A stretch of 64,000 bases of DNA, taken from contig CM019227.1 in assembly GCA_009741485.1 (NCBI GenBank), positions 13,105,655-13,169,654 on the forward strand, written 5' to 3'. This stretch comes from Malurus cyaneus samueli (lineage: Eukaryota; Chordata; Aves; Passeriformes; Maluridae). Made by a program: the position numbers and the translations under genes. Positions 24,401-38,800 of the stretch are shown here, piece after piece (within the stretch, counting starts at the first letter, position 1; each line of letters opens with the position of its first letter). The notes beneath the pieces are model-generated. The model did no database searches. It worked only from the letters and a program-made list of their open reading frames with translations, and had not been told where the DNA came from.

Positions 24401-27400
24401 TTGGGTTATGCTCTGGGTTTGCCACTCTTGCAAGAAAAAGGTTTTGTGCTCTTCTGTAAATGCAGGATGTACCTGCCTCTATCCTGAGACTTGATATTCT
24501 GGGTCAGGAAAAAGTAGAAACTCACAGGCTGTGTGAAACCAGAACTGCAAATAAGACTGGTTAGAAGGGGGACTCTTTTGGAGAGAAATTGAAATGTGCA
24601 CAAGAAATGTAGTATAAAAGCTAAACAGCCAACAGGAAAATGAGTTTTGCTGATATGCAGATGTGGTATTCCAAGTTGCAGATGGAGGTTGCTTGGTGTC
24701 CAGCAGCTGTAAGTTGGTGATATGGAGTTAATATTGTCTCCTTTCCCTACAGCAATTTTCCCTTTACTTTCCATATGCATGATCAAAAAGCCTCAGTGAC
24801 TGGAAGGAGAAGGAAGTTCCAGGTGTACAACTTCTCTTACTTGGGAAGAGCAAAATTCCTCTGCAGAAAGGTCTGTTCTTTCTGGGATTCAGCCATGAGG
24901 GCTCCTGAGCTGAGTGGTACACATGGTTCCCTGATCAATCTTTGTGAATGATTTCAATCTCTTGAAAAAGGAACAGTTTCTAGTTCAAATTTATGGCTAA
25001 GATTTTATTTGAATACTGATTCTTTCAGTTTCACTTGCAGATTACAGAAATCATTCATAAATGTATACATGTAGATGGTTTAGGTAATCCATTTCTATTC
25101 CCCTCCCCTCTTCAACAGCTACAGAGAATGAACTAAAATTAAGAAATCCAGCAACATATCCAGGGCCAGATTGGTCATAAACTTCTAGAGCATGGCAGGA
25201 ACTCCATTTGATTGTACATTGGTCAATCTTGCTTAGCAAGAATAATTTGTATTTGGACAGGAACAAATTCAAAGCAGACATACACTTAATCTTGGCTGTA
25301 ACACACTGAGAAACACATCAAAGTATTCTGGATAACATTTGATTAAAACAGCGTAATATTCTGCATATAGCTCCAAAATGACCCCCATTTCTTTTGTAAG
25401 TAATGTTTTGTTTCATATTTGGGCGTGTTCTCAAACCTGAGAAATGGAGGTTTGGTTTTTTTGGTATACAAACAGATTATTATTCCTGCTTTCTCTGGGA
25501 TTCCCTTGCTGAAGCTGGAGAAGGAAGGGTGAGAGAAAAAAAGGCTGTAATCTTCATGCTTTTAATATTTCTCAAATACATTGATTTACCTACTCCTCGG
25601 GATGGAGCCTCCAGGTAGTGGTGCTTCGGTGTGCTGAACTGGCTGACAATGTAATTTCCCAGTAGGATCACATACCCCCAATTTGGAGTATCCTGGATAA
25701 AGTAGGTTTTTTCAGATCAAGACCATGTAACTTTCAGCTGTATGCATCCCTTGATTTGGGTTTTGGGTGAGCTGTCTTGGAGAGGTGGTTCTTTACCAGA
25801 TGACTCCTCAGTCAGTACTTTAGGCTTCCTATCTCCATCATAGGTTTGGGATAGTAATTTCCTTCTGGGCTTTTAATGAAGGTGGGCTGAACTGTGTCCT
25901 TGACACAAGTTCCCTGCTGCAGCATGAACACCAGTGCTGGTCTTGCTCTGTGGCCTCTGCTCAGTGTTTGTGACTATTTATAACCTGCCTTTTGTGCATC
26001 TTGGAGCAAGATAGTTCTATAAACATGTTTCATTCAAAGGATTCCCAGGTGGAAAGCTGATAATCTCTTCCTTTTTTAAAAACTTTCCTTGATGGTAATG
26101 GTTTGTTTTTGTTGTCCTCTTTGGGTTCAAGATACCTGTAACTTTTTTGGTGCAAAGTTGTGGCTATTTGTGCTGCGCCGTTTGCCTTACCACAAGATGA
26201 AATTAGCAATAGGATTGCTTTGTTTTCACTGCATTGATTTTGTGTCTGGTGCAAACCCATTGTGTGTGTAGAACCACTATGAAAGAAGAAAGGGCAGGGA
26301 TTTTATAGCCACCTTTCAGCTTGACAAAATTTGCAACACAATTAGGTACGACAGAAAATAGAATTAAGGTAATCTGTTCTAAGTAACAAGTTGCTTTTAG
26401 GAGTTACAGAAACATATAATTACCAGACAAATTGCGTGTTATTTTTTTGTGTGTGAGGCTAATTAAGAGTTCTGAGTAAATTGTGTTGGCATAGGCTGTA
26501 CGAAGTACCTAATTGGGACGAGATAAGGCTTGTGAATTCATCATAAGAAAACAGATGCAAGAATTATGAGAAGTGTTTGTATTCTAGTCAAGTACCATTT
26601 AGGATGGTCTGGTTTATTTTCAGCAGTCACATTATCTTTGTAGGAAACAAGCTAACCCTGTCCTTTGTTTTATTTTGATCTGTTTACCATCCTCTCATCT
26701 TTCCTTCAAGTGCATTTTAGCTACTGTTACCTGCAGAAAGGCTGACATTTCCTTTTGTGGAATCTGGGCTCCAGAGAAAGCTGTTGTGTATGGTTTAATT
26801 GCTTAGCATGTAGAACTTTAGGCTCTGTCCCTTAACTATGCACCAGCAAACTGGTTTCAGAAGTGCTGTTGTCACCTGCAGTATGTGTGCCCTTAGTGGT
26901 CATTAAAAGCTTTTCCAATATTTAGTGTGCTTGTTTAAATTGTTTTAAGTTGTTCCTTCTTGGTATGGGATGACTCTTGGCTTAAGAGAAGCTGGTTTTT
27001 GATTTCCCTTTTTCACAGTGTGAGGCAGAGATCTTAAAATAGTGAGGGAGCTCAGGCAATAATAAAATGTAGCCGTCCACCTCAGCAATCCTTATTCCAG
27101 TGTAGGTCCTATTGATTTGGTAAGCTGCCGTGGAGCCCTCAGTGGACACCACCTGAAAGCAGTGGAAAACTTCAGCTAAAATAAGAACGAACTTTGCTCA
27201 TTTCCCACACTCTACTGCATTTTTTAACTGTATAAAGTAGGTTATAGGCATGCAAAACCTTAGTTTTAAATAAGTTATGCAGAAAAAAGCTCTCTAGGTC
27301 AGCAAAGACGTTTATAAAAGCTGAGGAGCATATTTCTGCTAGGAAAAGGTAGATGCAGGTCATATACAAGTCCACATGGAAAGTAAAAATCCTGCTTGTG

Positions 27401-30400
27401 GGATCCTGACTTTGGTGTGATTGATTTCATTGGGAAGTAAGGACAATGAGCAAGTGCAAAGTAAGCAAATGCTTTAAATAATTAGTTCTTTAATGTTTAT
27501 TTAATTGCTTTTCCTGAAGATTTGAATGTTGCCATGTAGAGAGATAATGGAGAGCTCTTTTCCTTCCTAATGAGTGGCTTAGGGTGTTCTTTATGTAACA
27601 GCCATAAAGATGCAGACTAGTCTCTTAATATCTGAGATGGAAAGGCCAAGCAACACAATAGACTTAAGGCATTTTCTGCTTAGAAGAGCAATCTGTAGTT
27701 AAAGGAATGATTTGGTTTGTTAAGAGCTGCACTTGGTATGTTCTCTCTGATGACATACTGAATTGCTAGCAAAGTACCCTGTTGACAAGCTAGCTGATAA
27801 CTGATAACAACCTGATAACTTATTTAAACTTCATTTCGGTAGTTAGGTTTTTGTCTGACTGGGTCATTTTGAGGTTTCATTTCCATATTCCATCCACTTA
27901 AAAATTCTGGTATTAAAACAGCTTTTCTAATTTAGCTCCGACAGTGGAATATTTTCCTTCTTAACAAGCATTTTAGTTTGTATTTAAAAAAGAATTCTCC
28001 TTCTCTTAGTTTCTTTTTAAATCAAGTATGTACAGTAAGCTTGGCTCCCTATTGAGCTGGTTTAATCATTTGTTTTTTCCATCTGCAGAGAGCCAGTTCC
28101 CAAAGTAACTTCAAAGAGCCTTGCCTGAGTAAAAGCTTCCAGCTTTGGAGCAGCAAAGATTACAGAAATATGCTTATGCAACTGCTTGAAACCTCTGGCT
28201 ATCTTGACATGGAGAATACAACTGAATATTTCCCTCTATTATTCTGTTACCGTAGACCTTAAATATTTGTAACTGAGAGTTTTGCTGCCACTTTGCTTTT
28301 GCCTCCCGTGGTGACGGCGCGGTGTGATGTGTTACACAAGTGCACAGACATGGCATTTGTAGGCTCAAGGGGATCACTGGTGTTCTGGGTCTTGAAGTGA
28401 TCTCATATGTAACTCCGACAAGAAAACAGACATGAAATTCAGCCTTGACGCAAATTGTCTATAGACAAGTCTGAAGACTTGCAGTAGCAAGTGCAGACTG
28501 TTTATAATACTTTAGATTTGTGCAGGCTTTAGTCAAATGATGAAGAGGCTTCGAGTGAAATGGCTCCTGGGAGAGTGGTAACCTCCCTTCTTCATTTTTA
28601 AAATTTTCTGTGTTGACATGTGTAATCTCTCAGCTTGCTGAAAATAAAATCAGTCCCCTGCCCAATACAGATAAATAGATATGGGATGCATATTTTATAT
28701 CTAATGGGCATGTCATGTTTGTCAGGGCAGTAACAAAGTAGTTAAAATTTCCAGTGTTTGTGAGAATCTGCTTCATATTAAGGTGAATATAAGTAATTGT
28801 CTTTATTTCTGTGGTCTTCCTAGCTAGTGACTGTACCTCACTCATGACATTCTAGCCCAGTGGTTGTCATCATCATTTTGGAGAAAAACTGTTTTTTTTT
28901 TTTTTTCATTTTTCCTTTTTTTTTTTTTTTTTTGTAACAAAACTATCTGAAAATCAGTGTTCTGGGATTTGTCCAAATTAATTTCCTGTGGAGAGAAGAG
29001 TTACGAGTTTGTCTCAGTACAATGACTCTTTTGGATTATAATATCTGTCAGTAGAAATGCACTACTTTGGTTTTAACTGAAGCTATTTCAGATCTTAATT
29101 TTTGGCTTAATCGAATCCTTACCACAAGCAAATCTAATTCTGGCATACTATTTCAATTGCACAGACTTTCATTTCTGACTAAGGATTGGAAGGATTAACC
29201 CAGATTTTAGCAGTTCTCTCCATGACTGGGTGGATAGGATTAAAATCTGTGCTGCTCACTGTGGCTGTTTATTCTAGTTTTTGATTAGTTATGTCTGTTG
29301 ACCAGGCTGGGAAATTTTCTGAGGTTAAGACTACAGCTGACAGAAGTATGGTGAATTCACTGGATTGCATTGTGTTTTGATTAAAAATGCAGCCCAAACA
29401 TGCTTTGCCTATTTACAATTTATAGTTTAGTAGATTCTAGATTAATTTTGTAATTTCAAGTATGAATAAATTTATCATCTTTGGGACTGTAGAAATACAT
29501 ATTTTAGAAAAAAATAATTGGGTAAAAGAGGAATGGCATTAATAGGACCCAATTGTAATATCTTAAGGACTGGCTCAATGCTGCGAAAGTTTCTGGGGCA
29601 GAAGCTGGAAGGGTGTTCCTGTATTTCATTTCTATCAGTGCAGCTATTAAAAATAGAAACGATTTCACTATGCAGGAAATTAAGACATTTCTGGAATACT
29701 GTCTGCAATTAGTCTTCCACCTTCTAAAATGTCCTGATCCTGTAATGAGCTTAGAAATAGTCACTTCAGTGACCAGGTACTGAAAGTCTCATCTTCAGGA
29801 GATGAGATGAGTTGGTTTTGTTTAATTAGGTAAAAATTAGTCTGGGAGGAGGATATGGTGGCTGGATGCAGGATATTGTAAAACTGATTAAACAATATGA
29901 AATGAGTTGGAGGACTGACACTAAGGTGGGAATAATTTAGGTGGGACATTGAAATGGTGAACAGTATTTAGATGGAAAATTAAGAATCTCAGGAATGGCA
30001 AGAAGCTGGCTGGTGTTACGGTGGAAACTGGTCAATGAAGAAGGATGAGCATGTTTTTTCAGCATGTTCCTTCTAATTCTACATTCTTAACATTTACAAA
30101 AAGCTTGAGACTGAGAAAGCCATGCAACACTATCATAACATCATCTCCAAATCTAGTCAGGCTGATTTAAATGTTAAATTTGCTAAAGGTGAATTTGGAG
30201 GAGTAGGATCCTGATGTGTATTGGACAGTCAAGGACTGTGCTCGTCAGCCTTGGAAAGACAGACTGGCCTTGGGATTCTTGCTGGAATATGGTGAACTGT
30301 GTTCTAAAAATTTTGAAAGCCTCATCTTCTAGAAAAGGATATATTTTATTTCTGGGGAAATGTTAATTTTACCTTTTTATTTGAAACAGGAGAACTTGAC

Positions 30401-33400
30401 TATTCTTTGGGTATTTCTGCCTTTTTGTATTTTGTTCTTTTGTGCCTCAGGCAGCAACAGAATTCTCCGGAGAGGTGTGATGAAGACGTACTCTGCACTT
30501 GGTAAAACGGTGCTGTTTGCTGCTTGTCATCCTGGTCTGTTAGGGAAAAAGAGAACCCATGAACAGCCGTGGAACTGCGGGGTTGGAAGGTTGCAGTGTC
30601 CATAACAGTGAAGTCCCTGGGAGATCTATGGTCCAGCCTCACCCTAAGCTGCAAGTGATGATGTCTGCATCTCAGACATGCTGTGCAGTGCTTTATATGA
30701 CCTGGGCAGTCTGTGTTGCAGTTGCAGCTGGACACCCAAAGCAATACAGGTTTTTAATGTCTGTGCTGGACATTTATTGTCATTCTGGGCTGGTATTTCC
30801 ACCTGTAAATAACCAGGTGTTCTACAACAACCAACCGTTTTTGAGATTGAAAAATGTCTTGGTGAATATTCCAATATTCCAACTCTCATTTGGACCTTTG
30901 GTTCATAAACTAAAATCTTTCTTGAGTCTATTTTGCTCTGGACAAAGTGTTTCTAGCGATGGCCATGACACTCAGGGGAGTGTGCTGTGAGTTAATATGT
31001 ATGTAGTGAATATAACGAGGTGATGATAATGTGGTTATTGTAAGTAATCTGGTCAAGGGAGTAGAAATGCCTGTATAAGTACAATGATTTCTTTTCACTG
31101 CTGTCCTGAGGAAAGGACGATTTCAGGTGTCGGATCACAGAGCTTGCAGAGTCTTCAGCTGTGAAGGATTCTTCAGAGGCAACACACTTTATCTAGTCTT
31201 GTTGAACAATTGGAAATAGTGTCACTATCGCTGAGAGTTTAATTATTGAATAACTCTTAAAAAAGGCTACAGAAGGCAATGCTTTTCAGAATCTGTAATT
31301 TTTGTCCAGATTCAAGCTGTGGAAAGATGGGTTCTTACTACCTGAGAGAAGTTCTCAGGCCGTGATACACAACAGAACATTAGGAAAGGAAGACTGTAAA
31401 TCTTTGGTTGTTTTGCATTATTTGCTTGCCATTCTTTGTGGCTGTGTTTAAAGAACTGAAATTATGTCCTTGCAGGAATATTCCTCCTAAAACACTTTAA
31501 TGAAATGGGAAAATTTCTTTTTCTGGTGATTTGCTGTGGCTGGAGAGGAAGGTTAAAATGATGTACTAATGAATGTTACATATGGTCTACAACACATGGT
31601 TAGAACAGTTTGTATTTTTTTTCTTCCAAAAAAGGTTGAACAGCAAATTGGATAAAATTCTGTTTCAAAGTGACCAAGCCTGTTTCTTCCCTGAAGCAAT
31701 TCAGACTTTTTCCAGACTTCATTAATACTGGAATTCTAATCTCTTTTGCTCTTACAGCTGTTTCATTTTCAGGGACCTTCAGAGGCCAATTATTTTGTTA
31801 AAAAATGCTTATTAATTAAAATTTGTTACTATGCAGAAAGAAAAGGCCAATGCAGATGGAAAAAAAAAGGGTCATCACACAAACACTCAAAACACTACAA
31901 CAAAGGATGCTACTCCAGTTTTTTTTCTTTTTCTCTCCCAAAAGTGCAGCTAGGAGGCCCTTAAACTTTCTTTCTAAAGTGTTTTTTTCTTGGTTTTTTT
32001 TTGTTTTTTTTTTTGCATTGGGGAATGAGGTAAAAAGGATACATCTGTTTCCCTATACTTATGTCGTTAAAGAAAGAGGTATGAAGTACTGCAAAAAGTT
32101 ACTGTAGGTTTGTGAATTCCTTGCCAGGCACCAGTTTCTTTTTGAAGTACATACCTTAAACTCTGAGGTGGCAAAGACATTATCACTTGGTATTTGTTTT
32201 CACTGATTCATGTGACAGAGTCCTCAAACAAAGTTGTGTTGCTAGCACAGCCAAAACTCCTGGAACTGTGCTCCATGTGCACCAGCAAAGCCAGGATTTC
32301 TTCTCCTCTTGTTTCTTTCATCAGCTGAGGGTTCCATTTTTGATTTTGGAAGGACCACCACCCGCTTTCAGCTTTATGATCTTCACATCAGTTGTGTCTC
32401 AAATCCCCTTAATCCCTCCCCTGTGCTGCCACTGCCTCTCTGTTCCAGACCTACTTTGCTGGGACAGCTTTGGAAAAGTATTCTGAGTTGAAGCTGTCTC
32501 TTGCATTTCTTTGCTCTTTTGCTGCATCTGATCTAATCTGACTGGCACACAGAAGCCCTCAGGGCCTCAGCTGGATTGCCTGTGGTTTGCCTCTGCTAAA
32601 AGGGAGACTTGGCCTCCTGCCTCAGTTTCGTTGGAAATGCCTTGGAATGGCAGCTGTGCTTTGTCTGCTATTTTGGATGGAAAACTTTCAGAACTTGCCC
32701 CGTGTTTTTACCAAAGTGAAGATCAACATGCTGCAGAGAGAACAAAACATGAAGAAACATCGAGCAAAATAGCAGTGTGATCTCTTATCTTCAGTGTTGC
32801 TTTTGAAAAACGTCCATACATTCATCATTGCTAATTGTAGTCCAAATTAAGCATGATCTCAAAATCAGACCTTGATTTTCAAACTTGGCTGTTCTCACAG
32901 TAAGCCTGTAAGTTTATAAGTAACTAAGTGTCTGAATGGATATACAGGAAATTTGTAATCCTTAAAGGATTTCAGTACAGTACAAAGGCACCGAGCAGAC
33001 ACCTGGATTTGTAAGAGGAGACTAGTTAAAGAGCTCTAACAAAATGGAGCAGAGGATGCTGTTACTCACGCTGTCAGAAAAATAGTTTCTGTAAATTATA
33101 TGATTTTAGTCTTTTCAGGGGGTGGGGGAAAAAAAAATCTGCGACCCTAAGATATTCCCACTGTGGCACTTACTAACTTTTCCCATTTTCTCCTGTTACA
33201 GTGACCACAGCCACTTATTGACCCTACCAGGTATATAAAAATCTGTATTTTCCTCTGGCATTTTGCCATGTTGATTAAAATCCCACTGATCTTGTTCTCT
33301 TTGGGAGCTGCCTTGATGAAATTTTAAGTGATGAACTGTGAACTGTCTTCCAGTGCAAAAAGTCTATCAGGTAAATAAATTGGAAATCCCAAATGGGAAC

Positions 33401-35807
33401 AAATCCCCTAATAGGATACTGGGCTTGAATATTAATTTTGTTACAGAGTATTCCCAGTAGACTTGTAATCCACTGACTGTTCAAGTAACCTGATTTTTCA
33501 GGTCTGAATCATCAGTATGGCAACAAGTACCTCTGAAATAATGGTGGGTAATGAAATACTCTCCTTTTCTTATATTTGATTGGCCTTTGATTGTGGACAA
33601 CATAACTCTGATTACGGGAGAAGACAAAACAATAAGCTAAGGTTCATTTTTCCTTAGCTTAATTTAGCACATACTTGCTTGTGCATTGAGGAGAAACTTA
33701 GAAAACTTATTTTTACTGCAGAGGGACATTTTGCTAGGGTAGATCAGTTGAGCTAACATACAAGCTGAAACATTGCAGTGATACCAGTGGTGGTGTAAGC
33801 TGTTTAGGAAGCGTTTGCCTGCTCCTCTGTGAAAGAGCTCTGGATGTGAGGCTGCATTAATCCAGTGCAAGTGAAATTGTAATTATGCATGTCATTCAGT
33901 GAAGCAGACAGTACCTGGAAGCTTGAATGATGCTTTTATTTTTAAAGTATTTATTTTTCATATTTGTAAGAGTATTTATCTCTGTGCCATTGGCCTGTGC
34001 AAGACTAGAAATAAATCCCATTCTGATCTACAATTATTATCCTTGCATAATACCAGTTTACCGAATTGTTTAGGGGAAGTTATGGCATCTTGTGTGACAC
34101 AAAGTAACATTAATCAGAAAATTTTGCATGTTGGTACCTAACTTCAACACAACAACAATCACATCACTGGATCCCTTTCTGTTCTTCGGTTTGAGAAGGG
34201 TGAGCAGAGCACAGGACAACCACTGGGCAAAACACAGTATGAGGAAAGATCACTGTGCTTTGAAATCTGAAACAAAGCAAACAGCCTTGAAAGGAGCCTG
34301 AACAAACTGAAGTTGGCTGATGCAGCAGTGGATGTGTGTGAAATTAAAAAGCAAACAGAGCTGTTTGTGTGCTGGCCATGCCTTTCAAGGAGAGAAAATT
34401 GGTATTCCATCTGGGAATAATAACAGTGTGTCTGTAGAAGAAAGACAAAACTGAGAATTTTTGCCATGTGCCAGTGCTCAAAGCCGGCCCTGCAAGTAGT
34501 GTTGCTATTGGATGGGTTGGTTTTAGCCCAGAAGTCCATATCTTGTTTTCTCTTTTATTGTAGCTATTATATTTCTCCCTTAAACTTGCTCTTTGTTATT
34601 AATGATAAATAACATTAATTTGCCCTGTAACATCAAAGTTAAAATGGCAGCATTGGTGAGACTGTGGGAAAATATTTGGGTATGGGGGAAGAAATGGATG
34701 TGTGAGGTATTGTTGTAGAGGGGGCAAAAGCACTGACATATATGCATAAATGCATTTTCTGATTATCACATGGTGTTAGAATTGCTAAGAAAAATGTGTT
34801 TTATCGAGTTCACACTATGAAATCCATTATTTAATGTAGATGCATGGTGTATGCAAATGCACTACAATGTAAGCAGCACTTCTCATTTTAAAGATATTTT
34901 CTTCTGGTTCATGCTACAAGGTGAAAGCAGACCATGTCTGCATAAAAGAACAATCAACAGCTACTTACCAAAAAAGTTTTTAAACAGGGATCTCAACCTG
35001 TCCCTCCTATTTATGTGCTTGTGGCAGGAAATTTAGGGCTTTACAAAAGATTGTTCTTGTGTGGAACACCCTTGGAGTGGTAGTTACAGTTAACTGACCC
35101 TCTTTTGCAATACAGAATAATTTGATTCATAAAAGAAAGAGGAGCAGTGCTTTGTTTAAAGATAACTGATAGCTTGCCTCTTCCAAATTGTGAATAATGT
35201 CAGGATCACCATCTTGGCATGCACTACTGAGCTATTTTCAGGGAAGTGCAAATAAAAGCTATAATTCCTCCTGGCACATCAGGGGTGTAATGGAGGTGTC
35301 TGGCAGCATTTCAGTAAAACAATTAGGTTTAGTGGAAAGGATTCCCTCTAGGCATGACTGTCAGTCAAAGTATAAATAGAGGGTGAGAACCTACTAGCCA
35401 GCCTTGGTACCTCCTGGACAGCAAGTCTCAAGCCTTTGCCAGCCAGCAACACAGGTGATATGTAATACTTAGCCCAAGGTTTTTGGATTTGCTTCCTGTC
35501 AGACAGATACTTGAAAATTAGATGTGTTAGAGTCTCTGAGTAGAGGCAGAACTTCAGGTATTTCATTGTTCACAGTTTGTATGGCAAGGGAAGGCAGCTG
35601 AGATGTGGCTAAATTTTGGGAAGGATTCTAGAATGGAATGATTTATTAAAAATAAGTCTTAGAAAGAGACCTGAAACTCCACTTGGCTCTGGTTGCACAG
35701 GAGCACGATGACATGGTGATTCATTTGCTTTCCATAAGCGGAATTAGTAGAAACACTTGACAATTGTCATTTGCACCTCCACAACTCACTGTAGGGAATG
35801 TAACCAA
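21401..35807 (+). other. GRIN2A intron, no gene seen
   Basis: This is AT-rich intronic DNA without a recognisable coding exon, RNA gene or well-preserved repeat. Notable simple sequence consists of two T tracts at 28892-28906 and 28916-28933. Short open frames on both strands look like chance. Confidence 0.7.
28892..28933. repeat. Paired poly-T tracts (T15 and T18)
   Basis: Two T runs of 15 and 18 bases are separated by a 9-base pyrimidine-rich spacer. They could be a remnant of an old minus-strand poly-A tail, but no retroposon body is recognisable next to them. Confidence 0.85.
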
Positions 35808-35859
35808 TGACACAGAAAAGGTACTTGAATGCCTGACACAGAAAAGGTACTTGAATGCC
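35808..35859. repeat. Perfect 26-bp tandem duplication
   Basis: Copy one is 35808-35833 and copy two is 35834-35859. Both read from TGACACAG to GAATGCC with no mismatch, so the duplication is recent relative to the surrounding intron, or the assembly doubled a segment. Confidence 0.95.
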
Positions 35860-38800
35860 TCCTAAAATGGTCCTGACCAGGGACATTATAGCACCTGGAC
35901 AGTGGAAATTTTCTTCCAAAGGTTTCATAATCAAGTGTTCTTCTGCAAGCAGAGTGAAATTTGCTTTCTCTAACTTTATTTCTGGCAATTCAAGTTGGTG
36001 ACATGTCAAAAGTACTCGTTACAGTGACATTAATGGTGACAGTTCCTTCAGAGTGATTGCCTTCTTTTATCAGAGAACACAGGCAGGGCTGGTCTACTTG
36101 GAGCTTGCCTTGAGGGCACAAGCTGCTGCTTTATACTGGGGACGGGTATCTGGAACTTTCGTTGCTTAATTATTTAAAATACGTAACAAAAAAAAAGGTC
36201 AGGATTATTATATTCCTAATTTGACTTATAAAACATAATGTGAGAGTCCATCCTTCTCTTCCTGTGTATGTGGGAGCTGGCTTCTAGATTGGGTATATAT
36301 AATAGGGCAAGAAAATGTGGGATTATTTTCTCCTTTTTGTGTTAGGTTGACTTTCCTTAAAATACTTCTGCATTTCTTGTTGCAGCATTAAAAATGTTTT
36401 CATTTTCCCTGCAAAATGGAGAGCCTCAGGGCACTGTACTGCACCGGATTCCTCTGCCAAGGCGCATCAAAGTGGGGAAAATTCCAATATTATTTCCTTG
36501 CAGTTAGAGTGCACCTTTCTCTTGGACACTGGTGCTCTATTTTACTGTTGTGCCCTACGTCTCAGTTACACCATAATGCTGCACTTGAAGAGGTTATTTC
36601 GGCAAGGGGTCTCCTCCTATTGACTCCCAACATCATTTTACCCTCCTCCCAGGAGCTCCATTGACAGCTCTCACTGGTGGAGATCTCCTGCAGCAACATC
36701 TCCAAAATTCAAGCTGATCTTCATGACTATGTAAATAATTGGTTAAAGCTGCAAGGTCCCAAATCCAGAACAGAACATGCTGTTTCATTCCAGGCAGTTA
36801 CCCATGGATTGTAGAATATTTAGCTGATGGCTTGAAGACAGATTTTGTAAAAAAGCTCCTGCATCCTTTAGCTCTCTGCTAGAGATTACTGGGTGAGATT
36901 GCTTTAAGCATGTTGTATTCAAGCATTTTACGTAACGGGGAGTAGAGGGAAGGCACGCAAGCATCAGAAAAGTAAAACTTTTGGTTGTAGCTTTTCCAGG
37001 TTCCCATTTCTTAAGAATTTCAAATTTTCTTTTTGTTTAATTCAGGAGCTCGTTTTGGAGTAATGTGTCTGTGGTATCTGGGACAATTTCTCTGGGTTAT
37101 ATATTTATTATTTTGTGTCTGTTAAGATATGTAAATGAATCGTCTTTCTTCGATATGCAGCTAACCTGAAGATTAGCCAGACTTAGTGAGACTGTTCTGT
37201 GGCAGGTGTGGTGTTCCATTTTTAATGTGAATTATGAACTTAGGTAAAAATAGTTTTAGTTTTTTTTTTTACTAGACCACCCTATAAATTTTCCTAGCTG
37301 TATTGTGTGCTATCCAGCCTTCTTTCTCCACTATTATCTGTTTCCAAACTTCGGTTAAATGCTGATGTAAAGCACTGTGGAGTCAAGGCTGATTGAACAG
37401 AAGGCAGTTTTTAAGAAAGTATGTGAGTTCCTTTTCAGACATGTTCAAGGTTTTGGACAGTCTATCAAGATGTAGTAAAGTTTGCCTTCAAGTGGAGAGA
37501 GTGTATTTCTGCAAAAAAGTAACTTATGCTTTAGGTCAATAGAATTGATTAAAAAAGCATCTTTCTTTTGTCATGTTTAGCATACACCCTCTATACTTAA
37601 AAAGTTGAAATAGAAATTGAGGGTGAGGAAGAAAAACATTAATAACTAAGCATTATGGTTCAATTCTAGGTCTGTTTAAAAAGACGGGTTTTAAAATGGA
37701 AAACGGATGTTACTTTATGCTTAATATCATAATGTCATGCCTTACCTAATAGAAACTATTTTTGTATGAATAAATCCCATTTATTTGATGTTTTTAATAA
37801 CTTTGGTTTTCTTCATGGCGTAATTAATGTTCATGCATAACTGCACCACTGAAGAGATAACAAGTGAAACTGGAGGCTACAGTAGTCATTTGGGAGATGA
37901 CTTAAGCTGTGGGATAAACATAATAGTTGGGTATATTTGCTAGAATGAGCAGTAGTGGCTGGAAGTTGCTGTTTAGAAATGAGACCTGCACTTCCTAATG
38001 ATCCCTCTGAAATGAGAAATTTTGATTATCTGATCTTCTGAATATTCAGGAAGATGTGTAATATCATTTTACGTCTGCTTGAAGTATTTAAGGATGGCTG
38101 TTGGTAGGTGTGTTGCTAGCCATAAAACTTACAAAAAATTGAAATCTGGGATTTGGCTTCAATATTTTGCAGAAGATGAATTTTTTTTTTTGTGCAAAAG
38201 AGTTCCCTTTGCAAGGAGATGTTCTGCAGCCTTTTCTATGCTGAAGGTGAACAAAAGGAATCTCATGGTTTATTTCAGTGAGGACCCAACTCAGTGCTAA
38301 CGTTTTTGCAGACTGTTTGAGGAGTGTGAAAGTGTCAGAGGAGTGCTACGCCTGTGGTTCCTGCATCTAAAGATGATGACTTAGTGGCCATCATTTCTCT
38401 CCTGTTTGCTGCCTGTGTGAGGCTCCCAGCTGCAGACTTCAGGGATTGTCAGAACTGCTTGTCTCATGGAAAAACTGAAGTACTCTTCAGCAGGAATATC
38501 TGAATCAGTCTGGCTGTGTGAAGTTATTGCTACTACAGCTGTTGCTGCTCTGGACGCTTCAGAGCCATGGGATGTTGGTTCTCTGCAGTTGATCCAGTGT
38601 GTGGGTCTCATCCATGAGGCTAACTAAGACCAGAATAGAAGTTTTCAGAAGTTTTCTGTGTAGAGTGACTGGTTCCACCCCTGGAGTCCCAGTGGTAGCT
38701 GCCCTGGATGTGTGCTGGGGCAGGAACACAGTCCCTGTCACAGTGCAGCTAAAAGGGAAACTCTTGGTGATGTGTTTGTACCAACCCTTGAGGGTCTCCT

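Noticed and set aside
28892..28933. Poly-T tracts as the tail of a processed pseudogene
   Set aside because: No coding remnant or target-site duplication could be recognised on either side.
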